This document shows, in pieces, positions 37,525 through 48,071 of a stretch of DNA of 64,000 nucleotides. Every line of letters starts with the position of its first letter. Position 1 is the stretch's first letter. Source of the DNA: Cryptomeria japonica (taxonomy: Eukaryota > Streptophyta > Pinopsida > Cupressales > Cupressaceae); NCBI RefSeq assembly GCF_030272615.1, contig NC_081405.1:469022008-469086007 (forward strand), in the 5' to 3' direction. The notes under the pieces were generated by a model that made no database searches, was not told where the DNA came from, and saw only the letters and a list, made by a program, of their open reading frames with translations. A program made the translations under genes and the position numbers.

Positions 37525-38758
37525 TGTAAAGCGGAAAAATCGAACCCTAGTTGTTCTCCCCTCCCCAACTCCAAGGAGAGAGAAGGGAGAGTCACTAGGG
37601 TTGATGGTTTTCACTTAGGAGAGACTTTACATTCAAAAGAGGGGTTGAAAACCACAAGATCCAATCCCACATAATGCAAGATTGGATTCTAAGTGAGTTT
37701 CAAGGGTTAAGACATCAAGGATACCCTCTTTTGTAAAGAATGTTGATAGAAAGATTGAACTAGGAATGCATGTAAAGTAGGAAAGATTCGCTTATAAATA
37801 GAGATAGGGATATGGGATGAAGCTGCGGACCTATAATTAGCAGTAAAATGTTGAGATGGTGCTGTTCTGCAAATTTGAGTGAAAGTTGACGGGACGATGG
37901 CGCCCGGCGTGCACACGGTCCTCTGAAAAATCCGCAAAACGAAGGGGGATCTGTTCGTCTCTGCACAAGGATTCCAGATCTTCAATTACAACCACGTACC
38001 TGCAACCTACACATAGAAAAGAGATGACGATTGGGGGGTTAGGGATGAGGGGTTTGCCTTTAGGTCAAACCCCAGTTTTGGAATTAACCAAGAAATGAGA
38101 ATGCTGTAAATGTAAATGTTTGTAATGTAAACAAGTACTGATACCTTGTTGTAAGAATGTTTGTATTCTTACATGCGAAGGTGTAAGTGTTGTTGTATGT
38201 TGTATGTTGTATGTGATCTCCTCTTCAATGGTTGAATCCTTGTCTTGAATGCAACACTTAGCCTTGAATGGAGACTTAGAATGCTCAATTGCTTGAAGGA
38301 ATGCTTGAATGCTTGAATATCGTTTTCGCCTTTTTTCCATCTACCAAAATGGGAGAGGAAATGTAGTTTATATACTTGTCAATTAGGGCTGATAGACTGA
38401 TTTTCCTGACCTTAGGCTGACCAGGAAATATTATTTTCCAATTTGCAAACTTAAAGACCCGAAGCCCCATAAGAGACCGGGCCCAAAATAGGGTCAAGGA
38501 CCAGGGCACTGGGCGCCATGGTCCTGGGGGACCAGGGCACTGGGCGCCCTAGTCCTAAAGGACTAGGGTGCTAGGTGCCATGGTCCCACCTCCCGGGACA
38601 GTAGGGTGCAAGGAGGGATCAGGCCAGGGTGCTCAAAAATGCAGTTTTTGATGTCATGAACAAGTTTTGGGGTCTCCATTCAGGTTCCGTGTTGCATCGC
38701 CATCGTGAAGACCCAAATGCAGTCAAAATTGCAAGTGTCACAATTTTAGGACACTACA
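37525..38758 (-). repeat. Element E1 5' LTR
   Basis: 1234 bp, bounded by TGTAAAG and CACTACA on the plus strand. Differences from the 3' LTR are mostly single transitions and a shorter (GCTTGAAT)n run. The hairpin core is at 37892-37921. Confidence 0.93.
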
Positions 38759-38878
38759 ATAGTATATCCCAAGTCTTGCTAATGTATCTCTGTCCGTTCT
38801 CCTAAGTCTATGTCGTAGCATGAAGCAATCAGGTCAGTTCTCCCGTGTGATCAATGGATACTGGCGACTCTGCATCAT
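38759..38878 (-). pseudogene. Antisense PMD ORF of element D, N-terminal 40 codons
   Basis: A minus-strand ATG pair at 38873-38878 opens a frame (MMQSRQYPLITREN, then one TGA, then LRRTDRDTLARLGIYY). It reaches the ATAGT duplication exactly on a codon boundary. Across the E1 insertion it continues in the same frame at 30976 into the PMD. The stop is a single in-frame TGA. This is the probable start of the PMD protein. Confidence 0.7.
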
Positions 38879-38880
38879 AA

Positions 38881-39669
38881 TTGGGGCATTTTTGTCAGTT
38901 TTAGGGTTTTCTCTTACGGGTTGCATTTCCTCATTTTTGTCCACAAATCAGGGTGTTTCTAAGCTATTCTGACCTATCCTACCCTTATCCCCCCTTTTTA
39001 GATCATTTGCATGCTGTTTTGACCAAAATTAGGGTTGCCAATGCACTTCTGTGCCTATGTTCTACATCCTGCGCCTGTGTATCCCTACACAAGTGCAGAA
39101 GACCCTACACAAGTGTAGGATTCACCCTACATAAGCACAAGAGTCCCTTTCGGCATCCCTTGTGGGCCCCGCAATGTCCCGCAAGCACGTCAAATTCATA
39201 AATTTGAAAACATGGGTTTTTGAGATACATACTGCTGCTCCCGCGTCGTCTGGTTGTCTAAATGTGTGTACATGTTATCCGAGGTGATCTACCCTTGGAA
39301 TGTTCACCATCTCTCTGCAAGTGTCCTTTTCCAGAGCAACAAATCCTCTTCTTGGGCTAGTGCAAATGAGCAAATTTCATTCTCTTTGCCTCATTTATAG
39401 ATCTTTGTCAGTGCATATATGGACGTGCACCCTATCCATCTTATGTTGGTCACGGTCTTTTACGTCTTTGATTGCTTGTCCTTTGTGCATTCGGTCTCTG
39501 ATTGTCAGTCTGTTTGCTCCTATCATTTTCTATCATTTTTATCGATCAATTGGCCGCTTTTCTGCATGTTTTCGGCCAATTCCTCGAGGGGGCATGCATA
39601 TGTCATTATTATTGTCTGGGGCATTTTCATTATTGTTCTTTGAAACAACGCTTAGAATCACATTGTCTC
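38881..39669 (+). other. Element D 3' non-coding region
   Basis: About 790 bp upstream of the PPT. It contains direct and inverted copies of the TGCACCTGTGT word (39047-39145) with a predicted 13-bp hairpin at 39069-39098. On the minus strand this is the likely promoter side of the PMD ORF. No protein domain is visible. Confidence 0.55.
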
Positions 39670-39683
39670 AAAGAGGGGCAAAA
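39670..39683 (+). promoter_or_regulatory. PPT of element D
   Basis: AAAGAGGGGCAAAA lies immediately before the 3' LTR. Confidence 0.75.
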
Positions 39684-41278
39684 TGTAGACACCTAAAAAT
39701 GGTCAACGCTTGCGGAATCATACTTTAACATTTGTGCATTGCCTTATTTTAGGTTTTTGCATCGCATTAACATTTTCTCCTATGTCACGCACTTGGTCTT
39801 TATCATTTGCGAGCATCGAATCTTTCTTCTGCATTCTTCAGTTGTCTTGCTTTCGAAATTGGTCTTGTTGACAACAATCTTTGTCATGATTTTGGTCAAT
39901 CTTATCCTGTCGCATCAATGTGCGTGCTCATTTGTCATCATTTTGGACATCATCAATCCTAATTAGGGTTTTGTCCTCTTGTCAATCTTGTCATTTTGCG
40001 ATCGATTTTTCATTGATTGTTATCATTTTCAATGTTGTCGTTTTGCGTTATCATTTTCAATCTTGTCATTTTGCGATCGATTTGTCATCGATCATCGTCC
40101 TTCTCAATCGTGTTAATTTGGATCAATTTGTCATTATTCCTCGTAAATTGGTGCATTTATCAATCAAAATTGTTTATCACATTGATCATTTATTAATTCA
40201 AAATCATGATCGAATCGACATCAAATCAATTTTATATCAAGACCTAATTGTCGTCCTTGCATTTCTAATTTATCTTCTAGGGTTTTATGATTTATTCATT
40301 TAACCTTGTTTGTCATTTTCTCTCCATTTTCTTCCTCTAGGTTAAATAATTTATTTATTTATCCTAGGTCTTCGTGTCACAATTAAATGTTTAATTTAAT
40401 TGGCTAACTAATTGTTCCTGTTTTTGTGAATTAATTAATAAATGAAAAATTATTAATTGATTTACCTAATTTCCTAATTTTTTATCAATTTCTAAATTCC
40501 CTCTTTGTGAATTAATTAATGAATGAGAAATTATTAATTAATTCACTAATTTCCTAATTTCATCATTTCTAATTTCCTAATTTTCTAAATTTCCTAATTT
40601 CCTAATTTCCTAATTTCCACCTATTTTCTAATTTGTCAAATTTAATTTCCACCTAATTAATTTCTCTCTAGTTCTCCCTATTTTTGTGCTTCGGTGGAAG
40701 CATGAATTTCTCATGCGTCATACTTTTGACATAGCAAAATGTCATAAGCCTCTAGTCCTCTAAACTTTGCATTGGCAATATGTCATAATTCATGACATAG
40801 AAGGTGTCATAACCTTCTCCTTTCCACTCAATTGTGCCAATTTTGAAATCAATTGCCTAAATATCAATTTCATGCTAATCTGATCTTTTCTCCAATTTAT
40901 CTATAAATTGGATGAATTTCTTCAGTCTTAATCTAATAATCACATTATCGAATGAATCACTTTTCGAATCACTTTGTCGAATCAATCACACTTTGAGTAC
41001 TCTTGCGCTAATTGTCAATCTTGCTTTCACATTAGGTTTATGCACTTGAAGGTGAGATCCAGAAACAAAAGCTATTTGAAGAAGAAAGAAGGACAATGGA
41101 GCCACATGAAGGAGATATTCAGATCTGCATTTGGTTTGCTAACCTTTTAATCTTGAATGTTTTGCTTTCATGTCTTTATTGAGTGTGTTTAGGATTGATC
41201 ATTGCATTTGAGCCTTTGTGATTGAGCTAGATTAATATTTTGATTTTCTTGTGATGATTTCCAGATTCCTATGCTACA
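39684..41278 (+). repeat. Element D 3' LTR
   Basis: 1595 bp, 52 bp longer than the 5' LTR because of an expanded (CCTAATTT)n run near 40550-40620 and a small duplication of TCGAATCACTTT near 40960. Otherwise closely similar. Confidence 0.92.
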
Positions 41279-41283
41279 GGTTG

Positions 41284-41585
41284 CATGCACACTTGATCAA
41301 GATAGGATTCCAACATACTAGTGAGGACAATAACATATATCTAAAGAATCATGGAGAGAAAGTATTGATAGCTGAAGTATTTGTGGATGACATAATTTTT
41401 TGTGGTAATGATGACTTATGCATGTATTTTCCTAAGGAGATGAAAAAGAAATTTGAGATATCTCTTATTGGTGAAATTTAATTTTCATTTGATTATAGGT
41501 CCAACAATTAGATGGTGGAATTTTCATCTATCAAAGTAAGTATGTCAAAGAGGTGTTGAAAACATTTGGCATGGAGGATTGTAAA
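41284..41585 (+). pseudogene. Copia A reverse transcriptase, middle part
   Basis: It resumes the RT frame after element D: LHAHLIKIGFQHTSEDNNIYL, then VFVDDIIFCGND with the catalytic Asp pair at 41386-41391. A TAA follows GEI at 41479, and the next phrase (QQLDGGIFIYQSKYVKEVLK) needs a frame change. The segment ends at GTAAA (41581-41585), where element F inserted. Confidence 0.92.
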
Positions 41586-42393
41586 TGTTGACAAATGCAC
41601 ACTCCAATGAGATATTGTAGGTGATTGAAGGTTTGTCATTGATGGCAACCTTACAATCCTATGACATCGGCAAGACAATTTACCAGCACTAGCAAAGATA
41701 GACTCTACACCGGCATAGAGACCACCAGCAATAAAAGTAAGCATACTGACACAGAAGCTGACAGGAATTTTGTTTGTAATATATTTTGTTAATTATTGTA
41801 AAATCATTGTAAGCCGACTTGGAAAGTTGTAAAATGACTCATATAAATAAGAGATCATTGTATAACATTTTGAAATAGATGGAAGGAAATATATAGGCAA
41901 AATAAGGCAGACCTATTATGTGAATTATAGGTTAAGGGTTTATGTATGAAGTAGAGCTATAAACTAGTACTAGATCTGGCATAGTAGATGCTATTTTGAA
42001 GCAGTACAAGATATTGGATTTATATAATCCATTTTGTAAGTCAGTGAGACTTCCCATTTTGTAATTGAGCAGTGAGCTCTAGGCACTTGGCCTTCTTGCA
42101 TGTGCAAGCCCCTCTTGTAGCAGTAATATTCACTTATTGGCCAATAAGTGAATATTGTGGGTCACAAATCCCACTGAGGTTTTTCCCACACCGGGTTTCC
42201 TCGTTAAACTACTATGTTATGGTGTGTTTTTTATGTGGTTGTTGTTATATCTATTTATTGCATTATTTCTTGTTTACCGATATATAGTATTGATATGCTC
42301 TACATGTTTTGAGTTAAGAAAATCTTATAACCAGTTAGATACTGATTCACCCCCCGCCCCTCCCCCCTCTTAGTATCTATGGGAATTGTAACA
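41586..42393 (+). repeat. Element F 5' LTR
   Basis: 808 bp. It has the TATA-like TATAAATAA at 41842 and ends with GATACTGATTCACCCCCC...CTTAGTATC, then GTAACA. The ORF at 42072-42287 is in the LTR and recurs in the other LTR; it is not a gene. Confidence 0.92.
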
Positions 42394-42395
42394 AT

Positions 42396-42407
42396 TGGTA
42401 TTAGAGC
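42396..42407 (+). promoter_or_regulatory. PBS of element F
   Basis: TGGTATTAGAGC, identical to the PBS of element A including the C-to-T change from the tRNA-iMet complement. Confidence 0.88.
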
Positions 42408-42464
42408 TTGGTCCTCTATTTTCAAAAGCCTAACAACTTGAGGAAGATCTTGACACCGATAGAG

Positions 42465-43496
42465 ATGGAAAAATTGATGAAGCAATTAGAAGCAGCTCTC
42501 TCAGACTATGATGTAGAAAAGTTAAAAAATATCAAACTTGAAGATGATCTAAAGGCTGCACAAGATATTATTCAAGCACTTCAAGAAAATATTACCATTG
42601 CAAGGAACAAGAGAAGAGAAATTTGTGAAAAGATGCAAAATGAGAATGATGAAAAGGAAACTCTTAGTGATCTGATGAATAAGTTGAAACAAGAAAACAT
42701 GACAACAAAGAATGAGATGCAGGATATGACTATGAGATTTTGTAAAGAAATTGAAGATAGAAATAAGAATGAAGAAGACTTGACTAGAAGACTGAATGAT
42801 GCTACAAATGAAAACACAAGACTTAGTTATGAAAATGATATGTTGAAGATAGATCTGATGCATGCACAAAATGACTCAAATTAACTCATGAGACAAAAAG
42901 GTATCTTGGAAGGAGAAATGGATGCTACAAATCAACGTAAAGAAAAAATCAAGAAAAGCTCAGAAGAACTTGGTGACTTGTTGAAGAATCAGAAACCTAA
43001 TGGTGACACTAATGGTATTGGCTTTGAAGTTGGTGAAAGCTCTGGTACTGCAAACACACAGGATCAAGGCAAACCGGTAAGCCAACCTACTGCCTATAAA
43101 TTTAATGGCAAATGCTTTAACTATAACAAGTATGGTCATAGAGAAAATCAATGTAGATCTAGAAATTATCAGAATACCAATACACCCACCAGTCAATGTT
43201 CAAAATGCAACAAAGTTGGTCACAATTCAGAGAATTGTAGAATGAATGTAAGATGTTATGTTTGTAGAAGATTTGGACACTTATGTAATCAATGCAGAAC
43301 ACAAACCGGTATAGGTTATGGAAAAGCTATTCCAAAAAATAATGTGACTTGTTATGCCTGTAACAAGATTGGACATATTGCTAAATTTTGTAGAAGCAAG
43401 TCCTCACCGGTAAATAACAAAGGTCCTAGTTTGAAAGGCAAAGAAAAGGTTGAAGAAGTAAAGAAGGAATTCTCAAAACAATGGATCAGAAAATGA
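42465..43496 (+). pseudogene. Element F ORF1: coiled coil plus four zinc knuckles (gag-like)
   Basis: The ATG at 42465 opens a frame of 343 codons with one internal TAA (42882-42884). The N-terminal ~140 residues are a long heptad-rich, Lys/Glu-rich coiled coil. The C-terminal part has four knuckles at about 43111-43155, 43198-43242, 43256-43298 and 43351-43395. The last three are complete C-x2-C-x4-H-x4-C (CSKCNKVGHNSENC, CYVCRRFGHLCNQC, CYACNKIGHIAKFC). The first has Tyr for its second Cys. This is the gag position of an LTR element and the knuckles imply RNA or DNA binding, but no canonical Copia capsid segment is visible. Four knuckles is more than the usual one or two. Confidence 0.8.
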
Positions 43497-43907
43497 AATC
43501 TAAATGGTGATAGGAACACTCCTCCACCGGCAGAATAAAGTAACACTCCACTAGCAGAAGAGAGTAACACTCCACTAGCAGGAGACTCTTCATCTAACTG
43601 AAGAAAATTCCCTCGAGGGTTAGGCAATCAAATGTGAAACATGTTATTATTCCCTCAGTTGATAGTGAGAAGTTGAAATTACTTCTATACTGGTAGATAA
43701 GTTAAGTCATTACTTAACTGACAAGCATTAAATATGGTGGTTGGCAAAATTAACATTATAAATCAATTGTTTTGGCTCCAATTTTATTTCATCGAGCATT
43801 CAAACCTTCGAGAGCGTGAAAATTCCAAAGCAAAGGCATTCTAAGCAAAGAAGTGAAGCAACTCATCAAGAAATCATTCCTAAGGCAGATAAAGGTATTT
43901 ATAATCA
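43497..43907 (+). other. Element F inter-ORF spacer
   Basis: About 400 bp. It contains a repeated phrase AACACTCC(A/T)CCxGCAGAA at 43515-43580 and otherwise AT-rich DNA. It could hold a splice acceptor or re-initiation signal for ORF2. None is certain. Confidence 0.4.
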
Positions 43908-46900
43908 TGGCTTCTTCATCTGTTCCTGAATTCATAGAAAACCCTACTATTGTCGAAGTGATTAAACACCCTAGACCCATATTTTAGTTAGTTCCTGAAA
44001 TTGCCAAGAAAGATGATAATGTTGGTACTTTTTCTCAAATCCCTAAAGGAGTAGTTTTTGCTGAAGATCGTAGAATGTATATTCACTATCATATAGAAGA
44101 ACTAGGTGATGAGGAAATCAAGAATATGTATAAGTTTGTAATTTGTGATGAATCCGGTAATGTTAAACCTGAACACAAGATAGTAGAAACCCTAGGTTTC
44201 ACTAAAATTCTCAGTATTCCAGATTTTCCTAAGGATGTTATAAGGATAGTACTAAGTAGGGTACATGGTGCATTCTTCTGGTTGGACTCAGTTCACAAAA
44301 TCACTAAAGAAGCAGTTAAAGTTGTGACGGGGTTACCCTCCACCGGTAATAGACTTGATAAAACAAAGGTCTCAAATGACCTAGTGATTAACCTAACTGG
44401 TGCAACATCTGACAAGAGATCTTTAAGGGTAAATGATGTAACATATATCAATGTCAGATTCATCAATATGATCTTAGGCTACAAAACCACACATGCAAAT
44501 AGGTTAAACTCAGTCTCTAGCTTATGCATAAAGAGTGCCTATGATATGATTAAAGATAATGCAAAAATACATGTGTGTGAATGGCTTAAAGATGAGCTAA
44601 TTGACAATTTGGGAAAGATTAAGAAAGACAAGAAGGGGACATTTAGATTTGGAAACCTACTTGTCTGTTTAATGCTGCACATAACCAAACAAGTACTCGG
44701 TATTAGTAATAGAAATCTTGGTTTTGACATATCAGTAGGAAAATAGTTGTTAGAGTTACTAAAAAACGTGGGAGAGAACAAAGAAAAGAACATAGATGAG
44801 TACTTTCAAGCATTGAAGCCCCAGATGAAGACAAGAGTCAGACTATCACAAGAAATTGTAAATAAGTATAAGGATGAAATTTGTTTTGTTATTAAGAAGG
44901 ATGAAATTTGGATGGAGGTAGTTATCCCAAGAACCATTTGGGTTACTAAAATGGGGTATGAAAATGATGATCGTGCAGAGACTATTGAAAACCAAATTCA
45001 ATCAAAGAAAAGGGTTAAGAAGGTTGAAGCAGCACTTAGAAGAGGATCCATGCAAGCAAAAGCTATTAAGGATGATGTACTCAAATAAACTGGTATTACT
45101 GAAGATGAGTTAGAAACACTTCAATCGGAAACTCACCTTTCACTGACTGGAAATTCTTCAGAAAGTGATATACCAGCTGAATGTAAAAGAGTTGTGAGAA
45201 AAAAGAAACCTTCACCGGTATCTACACCTTCTCCTAGAAGAACCAAACATAAACAACAGGCAATAAGGCCCACATCTAGGAATTTAACTCCAAAGAAGAA
45301 GTTAACACCCAAGAAGAAGACTCAACAAACCACTACTCCAATTGACAAACTTCTAAATGAAATAACAGAGGATGGAAAGCTGAAAAACATTAATAAATTG
45401 TATGATTCATTATCAACTGATGACAAGGAAAAAGTTGAAAACAGTGTAATCCTACACTTGGACATTTACAAGAAATTTCTAATGCAAGTTGTGGATGAAT
45501 TACCAGCAGAACTGTTCAAAAGACTTGAAGCTAGAAGGCAAGCTATTGTAGAGCTTGATAAGAAAATAAAAATTGAAAAACTACTTGGTGTATATCCAGT
45601 CAACTCACCAAATGAGATAGATAAACTGATCTTAGAGGCTAACTGGTCAGTATTTTCAACTGCACACCGACATGTAGCACTTATTGTTGGTAGAGTGAAT
45701 GAGGTTGCAGAGGAAACAGCTAATGCATGGGACATATTCCTTGTAGAAAAGGAAAAGTGGGAAGAATGTCAAAATCCTAAACCCATCAAAGTATACCAAA
45801 AAGATAAGGATAAGGGAAAAAGGTAAGGTTGGTGGACCACCAAGCATAAAAATAATAAATAACTTATCCCCACTGCCTCGTGATACTCCACCAGTAGTTA
45901 CCATAGACAATCAACCAGCTAATGAGAGTATGGACACACCACAAGAGGACACAAATCCCAATTTTGAGGTGTTATATAAAATGGACATTGACACTTAGAA
46001 AATCAATATTGTAGTAGATAAGGATTCAATAGGGAAAATAGATATGGCTAATGAGCCACTGGTAAAATATAATATAGAAGATAAACCAATAGATGACAAC
46101 ACTAAGAAACAATCTTAGCAACAAGTTCATACAAAGACAGTGCCACCGGCATCATCTGAGCAATCCAAACCTTTGCTTGAAGAAATGGAAACACAAACTG
46201 ACCTACCAGAGGTCACCACAAGCAAGGAAATTGCTCCCACCAGTGGAATATAGATTGTTGGTTCATCAAATGCAGAATTCAAATCAACTAATGTGACAGA
46301 AGTTCTTCTAGATTCCATCAAGAAGATAACATAGTGTAGTTCACAAGAATACGAGGAAATTGATGACACAATTCCAATTTTGAAAATGATAGCACCTAAG
46401 TGTAATATAGATAATAAAGATTCTTTAGGTCAACTTGACACTTTGTCTAAGTATATTACTGACAACACTGTGACAGTTGAACAAATAAAAGAGGAAGCAT
46501 TCAAGGAGAGACTAGAGAAAGAAAAACACAAATTATTTGAGGAAATAAAGAAGTGTACAAGACAATTTGACACTCTTTTATTGGAACTGTGTAGTACACT
46601 GAAGGAATTTAAAACTTTGTATAGGGATACATGTAAAACTAACTTTTTGACAGTAGATATAGACAAGAAAATCAGCAAGGTACAGGAGGAAATAAATCAA
46701 CTAGCTAATAACTTCATTAATTCATCTGATTCATTATCAGATTTTGAGCGGAAAATAATAGGTTTTGAGGAAGAACTACTAAAGTTGCAAAGAGAGAAGG
46801 AAAGAATAAAAGGAAAGTCTAAAGATCTAAAATGGAGACTTAGTCCAAAATTGGACTACCTCGCCTCCTTAAGAAAAGAAATAGCTGATGCTTTGATTCA

Positions 46901-47054
46901 AGGATAGAAAACACCGACAGAGGAAATGCAAAACCTCACCGGTACAGTTCAGAGGACTAAGGCCACAATGAAAGACAACAAAAAATTCATTGAGAGCCTG
47001 AATTTGGTTTTGACAGATCTTTTTCAGATTGTAACCAACCAGTTACAAGGATGA
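43908..47054 (+). pseudogene. Element F ORF2, ~1050 codons, unknown function
   Basis: The ATG at 43908 (MASSSVPEFIENPT) starts a frame traceable to the TGA at 47052-47054. Breaks are TAG at 43983, TAG at 44744, TAA at 45086, a one-base shift in an A run near 45822, then TAGs near 45997, 46117, 46250, 46332 and 46905. Residues ~55-280 form a compact mixed domain (KIVETLGFTKILSIP, VHGAFFWLDSVHKITKEAVK, FRFGNLLVCLMLHI). It resembles uncharacterised ORFs I recall from plant LTR elements but belongs to no family I can name. A basic, Pro/Thr/Lys-rich middle (45194-45340) and a C-terminal coiled coil (46480-46900) follow. No catalytic motif is seen. Confidence 0.7.
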
Positions 47055-47104
47055 AATAGGAAACCACACTCATTGACACTTTGACAACCTTTGTCATTGA
47101 TGCT

Positions 47105-47276
47105 AAAGGGGGAGTAGTGGAATGAGAAAAATAACCAAAAAATGACTCATCAGCTTAGGGGGAGCACATATTCTTTTGGTACACAAATTTTTGGTAAGAC
47201 AATTCTAGCAGACTCTTTTGGATAACAATTTTTGGATTTTTCTCATGAGTGTTGCCATCAATGCCAAAGGGGGATA
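47105..47276 (+). promoter_or_regulatory. Element F PPT and two upstream PPT-like tracts
   Basis: AAAGGGGGATA at 47266-47276 abuts the 3' LTR. Purine tracts AAAGGGGGAG (47105-47114) and TAGGGGGAG (47156-47164) lie upstream. Element A has the same three-tract pattern. Confidence 0.75.
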
Positions 47277-47277
47277 T

Positions 47278-48066
47278 TGTTGGCAAATGCACACTCCAAT
47301 GAGATATTGTAGGTGATTGAAGGTTTTGTCATTGATGGCAACCTTACAATCCTATGACACTGGCAAGACAATTTACCGCCACTAGCAAAGACAGACTCTA
47401 CACCAGCACAAAGACCACTGACAGTAAAAGGAAGCGTACCGACACAGAAGCCGACAGGAATTTTGTTTGTAATATATTTTGTTAATTATTGTAAAATCAT
47501 TGTAAGCTGACTTGGAAATTTTTTAAATGACTCATATATATAAGAGATCATTGTAGAACATTTTGAAATAGATGGAAGGAAATATATAGGTGAAATAAGG
47601 CAGACCTATTATGCTAATTATAGGTTAAGGGTTTATGTATGAAGCAGAGCTATAAACTGGTACTAGATCTGGCATAGTAGATGCTATTTTGAAGTATTAC
47701 AAGACATTGGATTTATATAATCCATTTTGTAAGTCAGTGAGACTTCCCATTTTGTAATTGAGTAGTGAGCTCTAGGCACTTGGCCTTCCTACATGTGCAA
47801 GCCCCTCTTGTAGCAGTAATATTCTCTTATTGGCCAGTAAGTGAATATTGTGGGTCACAAATCCCACTGAGGTTTTTCCCACACCGGGTTTCCTCATTAA
47901 ACTACTATGTTATGGTGTGTTTTTCATGTGGTTGTTGTTATCTTTGTTTATTGCATTATTTCTTGTTTATCGGTATACAATATTGATATGCTCTACATAA
48001 GAAAATCTTATAACTGGTTAGATACTGATTCACCCCCCCCTCTTAGTATCTGTGGGAATCCTAACA
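47278..48066 (+). repeat. Element F 3' LTR
   Basis: 789 bp, closely similar to 41586-42393. It starts TGTTGGCAAATGC and ends ATCCTAACA. The C run near the end is shorter than in the 5' LTR. Confidence 0.92.
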
Positions 48067-48071
48067 GTAAA

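Larger units (their letters stand above)
30982..38758 (-). mobile_element. Gag-only LTR element E1, complete with TSD
   Basis: 7777 bp, flanked by ATAGT at 30977-30981 and 38759-38763. The LTRs (1239 and 1234 bp) are near-identical. It has a tRNA-Trp PBS, a PPT and one gag-protease frame. The internal region has no RT, RNase H or integrase. That is the structure of a TR-GAG type non-autonomous element. A sense-strand copy (E2) starts at 57956. It inserted into the antisense PMD ORF of element D, in the same transcriptional direction as that ORF. Confidence 0.93.
20858..41278 (+). mobile_element. Gypsy-like non-autonomous element D, with E1 inserted
   Basis: LTR ends TGTAGACACC...ATGCTACA are present on both sides, with TSD GGTTG (20853-20857 and 41279-41283). 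Without E1 it is about 12.6 kb. It has a tRNA-Trp-type PBS, a PPT, two sense ORFs of low complexity and an antisense plant-mobile-domain ORF. I see no RT, RNase H or integrase anywhere in its ~9.5 kb interior, so it depended on another element. The superfamily is inferred from PBS type and layout, since no pol domain is present. Confidence 0.85.
41586..48066 (+). mobile_element. Non-autonomous Copia-like element F
   Basis: 6481 bp with TSD GTAAA (41581-41585 and 48067-48071). LTRs of 808 and 789 bp begin TGTTG(A/G)CAAATGC and end TAACA. PBS and PPT match those of A. The interior encodes a coiled-coil plus zinc-knuckle protein and a second very long ORF with no recognised enzyme. No RT, RNase H, integrase or protease motif is present, so it was mobilised in trans, most plausibly by an A-type Copia. 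Confidence 0.9.
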
